Source: Panorpa germanica
Taxonomy: Eukaryota; Arthropoda; Insecta; Mecoptera; Panorpidae
Assembly (NCBI GenBank): GCA_963678705.1
Contig: OY783204.1
Location: 27,414,759 to 27,478,758, forward strand
DNA: 64,000 nucleotides
Direction: 5' to 3'
The first letter of the stretch is position 1. Every line of letters starts with the position of its first letter. This document shows positions 35,105-46,217 of this stretch, in pieces. Both the position numbers and the translations under genes were made by a program. The notes under the pieces are model-generated. The model did no database searches, was not told the origin of the DNA, and was given only the letters and a program-made list of their open reading frames with translations.

Positions 35105-35146
35105 CTATAGCTGTCTGTCATTAAGCATTAATGATCTCAGCCACTT
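35105..35146 (-). repeat. SINE-like head fragment
   Basis: The minus strand reads AAGTGGCTGAGATCATTAAT GCTTAATG, resembling the GTGGCCGAGAGCATTGATGCTT head of the copies at 7391 and 2746. The downstream B box is not convincing. Confidence 0.35.
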
Positions 35147-35269
35147 ATAAACAACCTTTCTTAATTAATTTAAGTATATCGGTTCCGTACATTTCTTTAC
35201 TAGCCTCCATTTTGTTGATTTAAATCTCCATCTTGAAAAAATGGCGGCTAAAAACAGTCTTTTTGTAAT

Positions 35270-35375
35270 ATCTCTTTACCAGTGCGTCCTATGATAAAAA
35301 TAGTAATAATCAATCTGATAGATAATTGAATTCCCTACAATTCTTGCATAGTAAATTTTTGTGTATGTCTGATAG
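35270..35375 (-). repeat. Family R repeat, copy 1
   Basis: The reverse complement (TATGCAAGAATTGTAGGGAA, then ATCTATCAGAT and ATTACTATTTTTA) aligns with 51725-51835 over about 100 bp at low identity. Confidence 0.45.
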
Positions 35376-36225
35376 GTATTGAGCTACACCGCTGTGAAGT
35401 TTTCAAACCACTGTCTGCTACACAAGTCGGCATGACATGTGCTGACATGCAGTCATTTAGTTAATTAGATATGTGATACGTATTTAATTGTAATTAATTT
35501 TTTCTAAGTGATAATTAACTGTCCATTTACTTTCTGTGTAATATGATGGACATAGCATGATGCTGTCAGCTAGTAGAATAGACAGACCGTAAAAAAGATG
35601 TTCGTTTTATAAAATAATGGAACATATTAATAGAACATCTAGTTATCACAATGTTTTACGAAGTAGAGATGCTTCATCTGTCTTACATCTGATTTGAAAT
35701 ATGTTTGAAATATATTTTAATAACGTATGACACATATGATGTGCTATCGGCAGCTGGCAAGCATCTGCAAACCTTTATTATTCCTTTAAACGTCTCTTGT
35801 CATCTCTGTCTTGTATTCAACAGCGGAACGGAACGGGACCGCCGCACCCCCCGTTGCCTTGTGATGGTTTTTGAATAATATGCGACAAAATTGTTCTGAC
35901 ACAAATATCTTTGACATAGGTTTATTCAAAGACAAAACTAATTGACACTTTTCACATGAGATAACATTATTTCCACGTCACTTGTGCTTGCGAATTTTGA
36001 GTATCACGCGTTTTATTAAATAACTCTGTGCCGCTTTGTTATATACCTCTCTATCTATATATATATAATCTATCTCGCTCGCACTAATTGTAGAAATGAG
36101 TAAAGATCATCAATAAACCTAACGCGTCTGATGACGTACCAACAAAGAAATCTAAAAAAGACCGCGAAGATCTACACAATAAATATAAAATATTAGTGGG
36201 TGTGGTTAGCCTATTACCGTATAAG
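35376..36225. other. No gene; strong 3'-splice-site-like tract ending 35823
   Basis: CTCTTGTCATCTCTGTCTTG followed by TATTCAACAG precedes a short GC-rich segment (35824-35870) open in all three frames. There is no good donor. See findings. Confidence 0.3.
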
Positions 36226-36588
36226 TAGAGGCGGCTTTTGGGGTGGCAAGCAGGGCAGCCGCTCGGGGCCTCGCTTTCTCGCGCAACAACATAAATACAA
36301 AAATTCATTACTTATATATTGTATTTGAATCTCGCGCCTCGTTCCTTAGAAATCCCACTAGAATCACTGCGTATATCTTTTAGGGCATTCATATGCCTTA
36401 GTTTATCATCATTAATATTTGTCGTCTTTGTGTTTGTTTACTTTTATAAAACTTCTAATATAAAATTTTCAAAAATACCTACTTACAATTCATCATCAAA
36501 AATACTTACTTACAATTTACATAAATTATACAAAAAACAAGTGCCTCGCAAAGATCTGCTGCCCGGGGTCACACAATGGCTAACGCAT
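36226..36588. mobile_element. hAT-type non-autonomous element, family D copy 2
   Basis: It starts TAGAGGCGGCTTTTGGGGTG and shares the family body (CGGGGCCTCGC, TCTCGCGCCTCGTTCCTTAG, TAGAATCACTGCGTATATCT, GTGCCTCGCAAAGATCTGCT). Homology ends at CAATGGCTA, before the right terminal repeat, so it is truncated there. The 132-codon plus frame overlapping it is not a gene. Confidence 0.7.
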
Positions 36589-37663
36589 ACTGTTCTTAAG
36601 TATCCTCTCAAATTTACTGCATGTTTAATAAGAAATAAATTAATATTTATAATTATTATACGTTATGCGAATTTGAATAATACTTTTAATAGACTAGATA
36701 TGCATAAAACTACATAAATTATCTTTTGAAAATTTTATACATGAACAAAGATAGTCGCCGCAGCATTTTTGTCGTGTTGTATAAACAGGTGGTTTGCTGT
36801 AATTGATAATTAAAGTAAATTATTTGGTGATGTTTGAATTAATTATGAATTCGAGTTGAGTTTATATGACTTACTGGGCATAAATGTTGCCGGTGCGGCA
36901 GAAGCGATGTAAAACAAAAGCCAATTTTTTATAATAATTAAATGAATTCAAAACATGTTATTATTTATATAAATTAGGAAATAAAATGAGTTCTACGAAT
37001 TGTTATGAAATAATTTTTTAGTAATCATAAATAAACAACTGGAATTACTCTTTATTGTGTATTAAATGCAATTACACTAATTGGCTGCAACATGCTATCA
37101 AAACAGATACAGATACGACTCTATGAGAGTAATTGTAAGGTTAATCCTGTATCACATGGTGCGATTTACACGCGTTAGACAGACGAGTGCGAGCGAGAGA
37201 CATTATGTTCTCATAAAGCGTTGTCCTACTCGAATCTCGCGCAATGGAAACACAGGCTTCAAGTTCTAGTGCAGTCGTAAAACCAAATGAAGCTGAAATG
37301 ATATTTTCTTTCAACTTGAAATAATACGATTCTTTACAAAAACAAGGAAAGATTTCTAATTAATTTATTACAAAATAAAAACTACATGAAGTTATTATAT
37401 AATTATATAAAAATGTACAGTCTGAGGTAGGATAAATAGAAACTGAACTAAAAGTCCATCTACACTATTCTTAGCTATTTTTCTAAGAAATAATTTAAAG
37501 TATATTTCACACACGGCATCGCCCAAACGCGGTATACTATACGCTCGATAAGGATTTATCCTTTACCCTTATTACTCAATAGATATCTAGTCTAAAATGA
37601 AGCTGACATCAATGGAACGGTATTCTCTTCACTGTTATGAATACAGGACCTTCAGTGGTGCTA
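36589..37663. other. No gene; CpG-richer patch at 37150-37280
   Basis: ACACGCGTTAGACAGACGAG then GCGAGCGAGAGA is GAGA-like and CpG-rich. It could be regulatory, but there is no further support. Confidence 0.3.
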
Positions 37664-37899
37664 AAACCGCATTCTCACTCACTGTTTTTAGTTTTAATTT
37701 ATGGTTTTAACCTAAAATGTAATTTTGAACTTGAGAAACCATGCGTCGTGCGTCAGTAATAACCATTTATATTTTTATCTAATATAAATTATTGTATTTA
37801 ATATAATTAAATTTATTTCTTCATATTTTACAAGCTCAACTTACATTTTAGGTTAAAAACTTAAATTATCACTAAAACTCAGTGAGTGGGAATGGGGCT
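37664..37899. mobile_element. MITE family B, short deletion derivative with both ends
   Basis: The left end CCGCATTCTCACTCACTG and the reverse-complemented right end CCCCATTCCCACTCACTG continue as inverted repeat through TTTTAACCTAAAATGTAA. The centre (CGTCGTGCGTCAGTAATAA...) matches the 59151 copy but lacks its NNGGCCAAGTATCG half. The target-site duplication is unclear (CTAAAA vs CTAGAG). Confidence 0.8.
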
Positions 37900-38451
37900 A
37901 GAGTTTGGGAAGTTCTGTTTTAAACGATAGTGAGGTAACGTCCCCATTTGCATGAAACATTGTTTCTTTCTTTGTGCTTACAAAATTTTAATCAAATGGT
38001 GAGATTATTCTCGCATAATATTCTTGCAGCTATGTTAATATATTCATAAAAAAACTAACACACAAGCAAGATATTTATAGCAGTTTTATTAAAAAGTATA
38101 ATCACTATAAAATAGCAATCAAACATAGAGATAAAGTAAATGTCAGTTTAAATAATGCTTAATTACCATACAATAGAAATAGTGTGCTCCTAGGTTTACA
38201 TGTGAATAACCAACAGAATATATTTACTGATAATCATCAAATTTACGTTTTGATGTGTTTCTTTTATTTTAAGTATATGCATTGCTTTTATCTTTGTTTT
38301 TATGCATATTTAAAAAGTAGTAAACCTAGATAAGTTGCTTGTACTCTTCCATGAATTATTATTAAATTTGTTAAGGTAATTATATTTATCGTAAACATTC
38401 ATGTAAATATGATACGCTTCTAAACACTAAAGTGTGCTAATTTTGACACTG
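37900..38451. other. AT-rich stretch, no gene seen
   Basis: No repeat or exon-like structure until the candidate promoter that follows. Confidence 0.45.
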
Positions 38452-38489
38452 TAAATAAAGCCAGACGTATTCTGCATCTCAGTTCAGTC
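38452..38489 (+). promoter_or_regulatory. Candidate core promoter (TATA-like + initiator)
   Basis: TAAATAAAG (38452-38460) begins 29 bp upstream of the A in CTCAGTT (TCAGT at 38479-38483), the usual spacing for TATA and initiator in arthropods. A second TCAGT overlaps at 38484-38488. A short ATG-free leader of about 35 nt leads to the ATG at 38516. Confidence 0.4.
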
Positions 38490-38515
38490 CACGTAACGTC
38501 AAACAAGCTGAAGTT

Positions 38516-38686
38516 ATGCAAGCTGCAAATAGGGTAATTTCCCTGATGTTTAGCATTGAAAAAGCACGTATTTTCATATGGAAAATATCAAGTGATGATG
38601 AAGATTTGATTATAGCATACGCTTTTCAGACGTTGAATGTGTTAGCTTCATCCATACATCGAAAAGAACGAAAGGACTTTTTTTAA
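38516..38686 (+). CDS. 56-codon ORF ending at a family-C insertion; possibly a truncated transposase N-terminus
   Basis: ATG is at 38516 and TAA at 38684-38686. The last codons (TTT TTT TAA) fall in the T-run where family-C copy 3 begins, so the frame appears cut by that insertion. Internal residues ISSDDEDLIIAYAFQTLN, followed by IHRKERKDFF, have the acidic DDE-L-I-I-A then basic style seen at the start of some PIF/Harbinger (HARBI1-like) transposases. That resemblance is from memory of the family style and is weak. No nuclease motif is present because it would lie downstream. The well-spaced TATA/initiator just upstream favours a real 5' gene end, either of a transposon or a host gene. The alternative is a chance ORF. 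Confidence 0.35.
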   Translation: MQAANRVISLMFSIEKARIFIWKISSDDEDLIIAYAFQTLNVLASSIHRKERKDFF

Positions 38687-39336
38687 AAAAATATTATTGT
38701 ACAACATATTAATTTTATTGTGTAAAAATTTGAAGTCGATTGAAGTAAAACTGTCGGAGATGGATTGGTCTGCTTTCGAGTTATTTTGAAACTTTTAAAT
38801 GCGGATTCTCACACATAGCTTTTCCAGAGTCGGTGCCCTCTCTAGCTCAAAATCTACTAGACCGATTCTTTTGAAATTTTGCACACTCTTTCTATACATA
38901 AATGCCGAGGTAATGCTGTCGAGTTTATTTTTAATTTTTACGTATTTTAAAATAACAAAGTTTCTGATTTTTTTCATGAGAAATCGGTATTTTGACTTTC
39001 AAGTGCTGTAAAAAATTGAAAAATTAATAAAAAAGAAAGACTCAACAGCGTTATCTGCAGAAACTTATCAACTAATGAAATCATTTTAGTTTTTCGATTT
39101 CAGAAAATCCAGTGATGAGTTATGAGTGGCATCGCAATGGTATTATTTTTGTCACGTCTGCAGAGATTCGCTCTCAATGCCTCATTTCTTGATATTTATT
39201 TATGAAAATTTCACAAAGTATTCTTCAAATGTCATTTTATCATGTAGTAATTATAGAAATAATTATATATTAACTGTGTCGTCAAAAGACATTACCGAAA
39301 ATATGCTTTTTTCTATCGTTTTGACCTTATCCCCCC
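38675..39336 (+). mobile_element. Family C element, copy 3 (near full length)
   Basis: It runs from the T-rich left part through TATTATTGTACAACATATTA, GAAGTCGATTGAAGTAAAAC, CAGAGTCGGTGCCCTCTCTA, CCGAGGTAATGCTGTCGAG and its inverted partner CTCAACAGCGTTATCTGC, to the right end TCGTTTTGACCTTATCCCCC C followed by TTAAT. The right terminal repeat is intact. The left GGGGGGTAAGGT is not preserved. Confidence 0.8.
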
Positions 39337-40069
39337 TTAATCGCAGATTGTTTCTTGTTGCAAGAGAGTTATCAGAGGATGATTCAGTATTTCAATCAGT
39401 ATACCGAATGACTATTGTTCTGAATGAATAATATGAACAAAATTGACTGCCGTATTATGATCCAGTATTAGTGAAGTGGAGACGAGCCTCAACATCCTAC
39501 ATTTCAGATGTAACAATCTAATAAGTATCTTCATTGCAGAGCACTTCACAACTAGTCAATGAATCCACGCCAAATTGATAATAAACATCAGAATGTAACT
39601 AGTACAGTAGTACGTCACTAGTACGATGAATCTTATCATATAATTTGATGCTTACTCCAATTCAATGATTCAATTACATCCATTGAACAAACAAACAGAT
39701 TACGAATTTAAGTCACTCTCAATCAGTAGTATGTATCTTCTCGTTGTATGCTTACCTTGTATGTGTTAGTATATGTGTGTATATGTGTTAGTGTGTATAT
39801 ATTACCTAGTAATTAAATTACAATGAGTCTATCTGAGCCGCGCTGCGAACTGCTAGCTGCGATGAGCGTTAAGTATATGTTTGGTTAGCGCTAATAGACT
39901 TATAGTAGTTTCATTTGCTTGATTACTTTGATGTGTATACTTTGTTTATATTCAAATGTTTGTCTAATAGTTTTCTAATTTGTAAACTTCATTGAACCAC
40001 TAATTGTGTTTTTATTTTATAATAGTACGAGATCCGACTGCGTGATTAATACGTCTATTTGTTTTGTTT
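39337..40069. other. No gene; GTGTTAGTATATGTGT-type mini-repeats at 39755-39800
   Basis: AT-rich, no exon-like structure. Confidence 0.45.
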
Positions 40070-40757
40070 GTCTTTTTTTTTATATTATTGTACAATATAT
40101 TAAGATTATTGTGTAAAAATTCGAAGTCGATTGGAGTAAAACTATGGGAGATATAGAGTTTTAAGTCTTCTCCTCTCTGGTCTGGTTTCGTGTTACTTTA
40201 AAACTTTTAAATGCGGTTTTTCACACATAGCTTCTTCAGAGTCGATTCCCTCTGTTGCTCAAAATCTACTTCTTTGGCCGATTCTTTTGAAATTTTGCAC
40301 ACTCATTCTTTACATAAATGCCGAGGTAACACTGTCGAGTTTTTTTTAATTTTTTAAATTTAACGTATTTTAAAATAACAAAGTTTCTGATTTTTTTCAT
40401 GAAAAATCGGTATTTTGACTTTTAAGTGCTGTAAAAAATTGAAAAATCAATAAAAAAGAAAAACTCGACAGCGTTACCTGCAGAAACTTATCAACTAATG
40501 AAATTATTTTGGTTTTTCGATTTCAGAAAATCCAGTGATGAGTTATGAGTGGCACCGCAATGTTACTTTTTATTATGACATCTGCGGAGATTCGCTGTCA
40601 ATGTCTCATTTCTTGATATTTATTTATGAAAATTTCACAAAGTATTCTTTAAATGTCATTTTATCATGTAGTAATTATAGAAATAATTATATATTAACAC
40701 TGTTGTCAAAAAACATTATCGAAAAGATGCTTCTTTTTCATCGTTTCGACCTTACCT
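40070..40757 (+). mobile_element. Family C element, copy 4 (near full length)
   Basis: This has the same order of landmarks as copy 3, with both palindrome arms intact (GCCGAGGTAACACTGTCGAG at 40320-40339 and ACTCGACAGCGTTACCTGC at 40462-40480). It ends CGTTTCGACCTTACCTTAAT. It lies only 734 bp after copy 3 in the same orientation. Confidence 0.8.
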
Positions 40758-43074
40758 TAATTATGAATAAAGAAATATGATTCTAGACTATCAAAATATG
40801 TGGTCCGTTTCATTTACTTGTTTTCCGAAGATAATATATAATTCATTTGTAAGAGGGATACTTAACATTTACATTTTAGACTAGGACAACCTTGTACTAA
40901 TCTTCCTGAAAGCTTAAAACGAGGAACAGAGTTTCTGCCAGTACTAATTACCAGCTGTTGTTCTTCAGTCAATAATTCGTGAAGTTCCGGAGTGTTTTCC
41001 TGATCAACATGAAGGCTATCAATGATTTAGCACTGCTAGAACTGACCAATTACTGCATCCGGCAGCCGCCTTCCGTCGCGTCAGCCATTTCCTGTCTATT
41101 TTTAGAAATAAAATAACACCGGCTATAGAAATTAAATTTTATCAAATATTTTGTGGTTATTTATTATTTTGAATTTTATATTAAACTCCAATATAATTTT
41201 TGATGTGGTTTTGTTATATTTTAATGTATACTCTATGTGTTATATTTGTTGTGTATATATATATAAATATTGAGCCATTGCTTTACTTGAACAGTATTTT
41301 TTTCAAAGAGTTTTTTTCGTGGAATGTCCTTCAACAAGAGGTGTCATCATACTACCGTCCTTGTGGTGACATTTGGCAGATATTCTGTTTCATTACTAAC
41401 CTCAAAGTTTTTACTATGGATTAAACTAAAAATATCACAACTTTTCACGGAAATGTGGTATTTTTCTGTTAATTTAAAATAACAGCTCTTGTTGAAAGAA
41501 GCTATACATCACGTTAATTGTCTATAATTATTAGCCTATTGTAACAACACCGACTTAATCACTAGTTATATCGATATCGATGTCGTTATTATACTCACAG
41601 AGGATTATCTTTGTTTTTCGAAACCATACTGCTTGATAATGAACCAACACAACTCACAGTAAATACAAATTAATACCCCCCTCACACCACTCGTCCCCCA
41701 CCACGCCTTTATGTTTATATTGAAACTCATCGAAACAGAAACACTTTAAAATTAACAACAGCTCGATGCAATTAACATCGCATTACTAATTTTGATTACA
41801 GAATAAAAAAAATACACACTCACAAAAAAATATAAAATAAAATTCAAGTATGCATTACTGAACTAGCGTGTGCATGTAGTTATGTGTGTGTGTAATAATT
41901 AATTGGCAATTAGCGTGAAAAATTGAATTGGTATGATATTAGTGGTTATTGATTTTGTGAATAAGTTTATTATTATTTATGTTTTATGTAAAATTGAAAA
42001 ATGTTAAATGAAATATGTAAAAGCAAAAATTAGGTGAAAATTAAAAGAGGAAAATGTTAACAATAATTGAAATATTGTTTATAAAATTTCAGCTATAATA
42101 TATCTTGACCTTTACCTTGATTCCTATTTCATTTTCATTACAATCATTACAATCTACTGATAATTGTAAAAAAATATGCAGCCGTCTGAGGAAAAAAACC
42201 TAATCTAATTAACAAGATTGTCGAATATGATCCAAAATAAAAAGTAATTATCGACTAATTTTTTGAAGCATTAATTAATAAATATTAAATAATTTCATAT
42301 GTTATTTTAGAGTTACTGTCATTCAATTTTCTATTTGATACTACTAAACCAAAATTCAATGAATAAAAAGAATATTAATTATATAAATAATCTTTTAAAT
42401 CGAGCTTAAATAAAAGCAAAAATATTTTCAAAATATAAACCGAGCTTAAAAGCTCTAATATTTGTTACAATTATAAATTGAACTTTATTATAAAATGGGT
42501 TTTAATATAAATGAAATTAAAATAATTTATTTGAACATAATAATTATAAAATAAATATTGTTGGTATTTCATTTAAAATGGAATTATATTTAATGAATTG
42601 TAACATATTTGTTTTAAAGTTATGAACACGCTGGCGTTTAAAAGATAATTAAAAATATAAACACAATTAGATAATTATTTGATGAAATTGTTCAAGTTTA
42701 ATTATTTGTTGAGTATTTCTATAAATTTACATGTTAAATGTATCGTTATAAATTTAAACAATCTGTGTATAATTAATTATTAATAAAATATATGCAATGT
42801 TTTTGTATTATTCATGGTATGCTTCACGAGTAGTCGTTGAGTTAACTTGTTAGTTGTTAAACACAATTACGCATATTTAATGTTTATCTAAGAACTATTT
42901 TACGGAAATGTAACATTCATCTTGCAAAGTAATTTGTTTAATGTATTTAAGCATAGTTTTGAATACAGATTTCAAGTTTTTGGTTTTGATTAGGTGTTCA
43001 GGCTTCTGAGATATCAGCATGCTTAAGTGTAATGGTAGATTACCAGAGTTACAGATGCGTCACGCTTTGTAGAA
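40758..43074. other. Very AT-rich, no gene seen
   Basis: A C-rich patch lies at 41678-41708 (TACCCCCCTCACACCACTCG). A possible SINE body remnant AATATGCAGCCGTCTGAGG (42173-42191) resembles 7243-7261. Confidence 0.4.
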
Positions 43075-43385
43075 TTATGTATAAGTAACAAAGAACAAGG
43101 AAGGCAAGAGGTGATAGATGAAAATAAGGAAGGAGAAGCAGGAAACGGTTTTCCGAGAGGAGACAAAGAAGACAAGAGGTGAGGAAACGGTGAGAATGAA
43201 GGAAGACTAGGGAATATGAAGGAAGAGGGTCAAGAGAAGAAGAAGCAGAAAGTACTTTTGGAAATAAAAAGGTCTAGAATAGTTTTAAGTTTAATTTCAA
43301 GTTGAAGTTCTATGAAATGTATTAAGAATGTAGATTGTAAAGCCGAAAGGCGCACAGTTAATTAATTAATAATAATAATGTATAA
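43075..43385 (+). repeat. Purine-rich tract ending in (TAA)n, possible LINE 3' end
   Basis: 200 bp of plus strand is about 80% A/G (Lys/Glu-rich in translation). It is followed by a short non-coding tail with the hairpin GCCGAAAGGC and then TTAATTAATTAATAATAATA. A simple-repeat tail after a purine-rich ORF end suits a non-LTR retrotransposon 3' terminus. No zinc knuckle is visible here. Confidence 0.35.
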
Positions 43386-44861
43386 GTAAGATACAAAATA
43401 TATTTAAAGAAACAAAATTTGATAAATAATATAAATATTAAATATCAGTTTTTATTCACATATTTTAAGCGTAAAAAAGAGTGTTTCTTTCCTGGTGTTG
43501 AGCAAGTACTGCTCTCACAACTTCTATGGACTGACAGCGCATCATATGCCCACTATTTTAATTACGAATCGCATCGCCCGATTAAATACCCCCCGCTCCT
43601 TGAAATATTCATTAGTATCATAAAACAAATAATGATATAATTTGAAATTTTTTATACGTTTTCTTATAGTGTTGAGCAAGTCACGCAACATCGTACCATT
43701 ACGCTAGTCTTCAACATATTTCTTTTGTTCATAATTTAAGAAATACAACATTTTTTGTTGTTCTATAACAGCTAAAGTATTTGCACCTTTTCAATGCACG
43801 CAACCATGAGTAATAAATTAGATACCAGCATTTTGTGCTGTGGTGGTTTGTTGATTTGTTTTTATGCATCTGCGTGCGTCTGAACGAGTCGCAAAAACAT
43901 GTCTGCTCCAAGATAATTGTAACTCTTTGATAAATACCATAGATACGATATGGTGCTTGTTTTATCTGTGGAATCTGTTTTAATTTGACCTTAGAGAGAT
44001 CCACACTGAGATTTAACCTTGACCAATAAAATAACATGAGTTTAACGTATACCTTGTTTCGTTTAATGGTAAATATTTGAGTTTGGTTTAATGTCTCGGT
44101 TTAAATTAATGTGTGGTCAAGTGAAAAGTGTGTTGGAGATAACGTTAATTAGAAATGTAATTGGCTTTAATTGGGAAAGTAAAATTGTTTCCAACTTAAG
44201 GGTGGAAGCTCGAGAACCTACTAGCAGGCATGAACGGTCGCAGGTAAGGGCGAATGAGGTACTTACCTCACCCTGAATTTCAATTTACAAGGACAGAAAA
44301 AAATCCGTGACAAATGCCCTTGGTTATAAGGTATTCTAGTATAAAAATGTAGCTTGAAACAGTTGTATAAAATAAAAATACACATATAAATATATTATTT
44401 CTCAAAGATCAAGAAAGTTTAAATTGTTGTAATCTTAATAAAAATACAAAATTGTTGACATATTTATTTTATTCTAAAGTACGAACTGTAATGACGGCAG
44501 AACACTCTCGCCAAGGCAGGCGAGATCGAGTGTGTACTGTAGCTCTCGCCTCGCGTTGGCTTGTCTCGGTTGATGAGCTGTCTTCTGACACAAGTCAAAG
44601 GAAACAAGAGGTGAGGCCAATAGCCATGTTCATTCTCGGCACATCGCCAAATGATTTGACAAATGTCTGCCGAAAGTGAACTGCGAGAAGTGAACCTAGT
44701 AATGACACACAATATCTGCCAAATGCCCCCGAAATATTGCGTTTTTCTATTGATTTAAAATGACCGGACTTGTTGATAGATCCTATATTATTAGTATACT
44801 TTGCGGGGCTCATTTTTGAGTCACTGTTTCATTTAATTTAGTTGTATCAAAACCTTCCTCT
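43386..44861. other. No confirmed gene; CpG-dense patch at 44465-44700
   Basis: A 73-codon frame at 43419-43640 contains CFFPGVEQVLLSQLLWTDSA. The phrase GTGTTGAGCAAGT recurs at 43496 and 43672. Around 44240-44275 opposing donor-like sites form GAGGTA-CT-TACCTC. From 44465 to 44700 CpG is frequent and both strands are open. None is convincing as a gene. Confidence 0.3.
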
Positions 44862-44869
44862 CACCTGGG

Positions 44870-45222
44870 CAGAGGTGGCCTTAGGGGGTGGCAAATAGGG
44901 CAAACGAGGCCCGGGGCCTCGCATTCTCGTGCAACAAACCAAGTAGAAAAATTCATTACTATATTAGTATTTGAATCTCGCGCCTGGCTCTTTAGAAATC
45001 CCACTAGAATCGGTGTGTATATCTTTTAAGGCTTTCATGTGCCTTAGTTTATCATCATTAATATTTGTCGTCTTTGTGGTTGTTACCTTTTACAACACTT
45101 CCAATATAACATTTTATTTCTCGTCAATTATCATCAAAAATACTTACTTACAATTTACATAAATGATACAAAGAATAAGTGCCTCGCAAATATCTGCCTC
45201 GCAATGGCTAAAGCCGCCCCTG
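44870..45222. mobile_element. hAT-type non-autonomous element, family D copy 3, complete
   Basis: The left end CAGAGGTGGCCTTAGG and reverse-complemented right end CAGGGGCGGCTTTAGC form a terminal inverted repeat of hAT type. The 8-bp target-site duplication CACCTGGG is perfect (44862-44869 and 45223-45230). The element is 353 bp with no functional ORF. It defines the boundaries of family D, whose other copies are at 5664 and 36226. Duplication length and terminal sequence assign it to hAT from general knowledge of that superfamily. Confidence 0.92.
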
Positions 45223-45230
45223 CACCTGGG

Positions 45231-46217
45231 TATATGTTTTCAATCTTGTTTATACACTCTGCTGATTATTTACAAATTGGTACAACTCGACAAAACTTTA
45301 TCCTTCATAAAAATCTTTGAACTTGAATAATTGTTTTTTTCTTTTATTGCAACAGCGGTTGCTATGAACACAATTTTATGGCTAAAGAAATGCTTTTTTA
45401 ATGTGAATTTTCTTTACAGTAATAGGCTCTGGGGGCAACAAAACGTGTAAAGTTTTCCCATTTTCCCCACGTGCGCCTTTTGCAGTCACGATCTGAATAA
45501 GTCATCAAATTATATACAGGCTAATGTAAAAATCCATTGAAATGGTTTTTTGTATATTTTAACCTTTGCTTTGTGTATGTATGTGTACATATGCGTGTGT
45601 GTGTTTATCCTACCCCCATAAACATTTAATGTAGTGGTTACGGTGTGTTTGTAATCTAAAAACATAAAAGGGATGTTTATTTTAATGTTTTTGTGGGGTG
45701 GGGGTTGGTAGTAAAACGCAGGGGATTTTATTATTTACAAATCAGTTTTCTCATCAGTGATATTTAGATTTTCATTGACTTTACATGGGAAATGAAAATG
45801 TAAACTGATAATAACATGAACATTTCCCTATTTTCATTGTACTCATTTATCCGGAAAATGTTTTTATCCAGTATTTAAATAATAAAAAATATACAATGTT
45901 ATTTTTATAAATAAATTTCCCTTCGCAAGAGGGTGTTACTTTCAATAAACATTCCTGGTTGGTGTTTCGACATACACCCAATAAGAGTTGTATTTTAGTG
46001 TGCTGGAAGTAATAGTGACCTTTTTTTAATACGTCTGCGAATTTTGATAAAGGAATATATATTTTTATTCTGTAACAAAATATTTAGTAGCTCTTGGATT
46101 ACTTTTTTTATTTCACGAAAGAATTACTTTCAAAAATAAAGTTAATCCTAAATATTTATTGCAAAAATAAGTAAATTTTTGGAACAACTTTTGGTAAAAA
46201 TCTGATAAAGTGGGTTA
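45231..46217. other. AT-rich stretch, no gene seen
   Basis: A good 3'-splice-site-like tract (CCATTTTCCCCACGTGCGCC TTTTGCAG, ending 45484) precedes no open frame. A (GT)n tract lies near 45592-45604 and G-rich sequence near 45691-45712. Confidence 0.4.

Noticed and set aside
36319-36717. 132-codon plus-strand ORF
   Set aside because: It lies almost wholly inside hAT family D copy 2; a homologous frame occurs in copy 3 (44971-45162), and both are incidental readings of non-autonomous element sequence.
38795-39431. Frames of 60-101 codons, with relatives at 40535-40780
   Set aside because: They are shadows within family C copies 3 and 4.
44452-44813. Overlapping ORFs of 72-82 codons on both strands
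   Set aside because: Both strands are open at once in a CpG-rich patch with no family signature; treated as a composition effect.
45465-45500. Exon after a strong acceptor ending 45484
   Set aside because: The sequence after the CAG meets a stop (TGA) within five codons in one frame and has no donor or coding character in the others.
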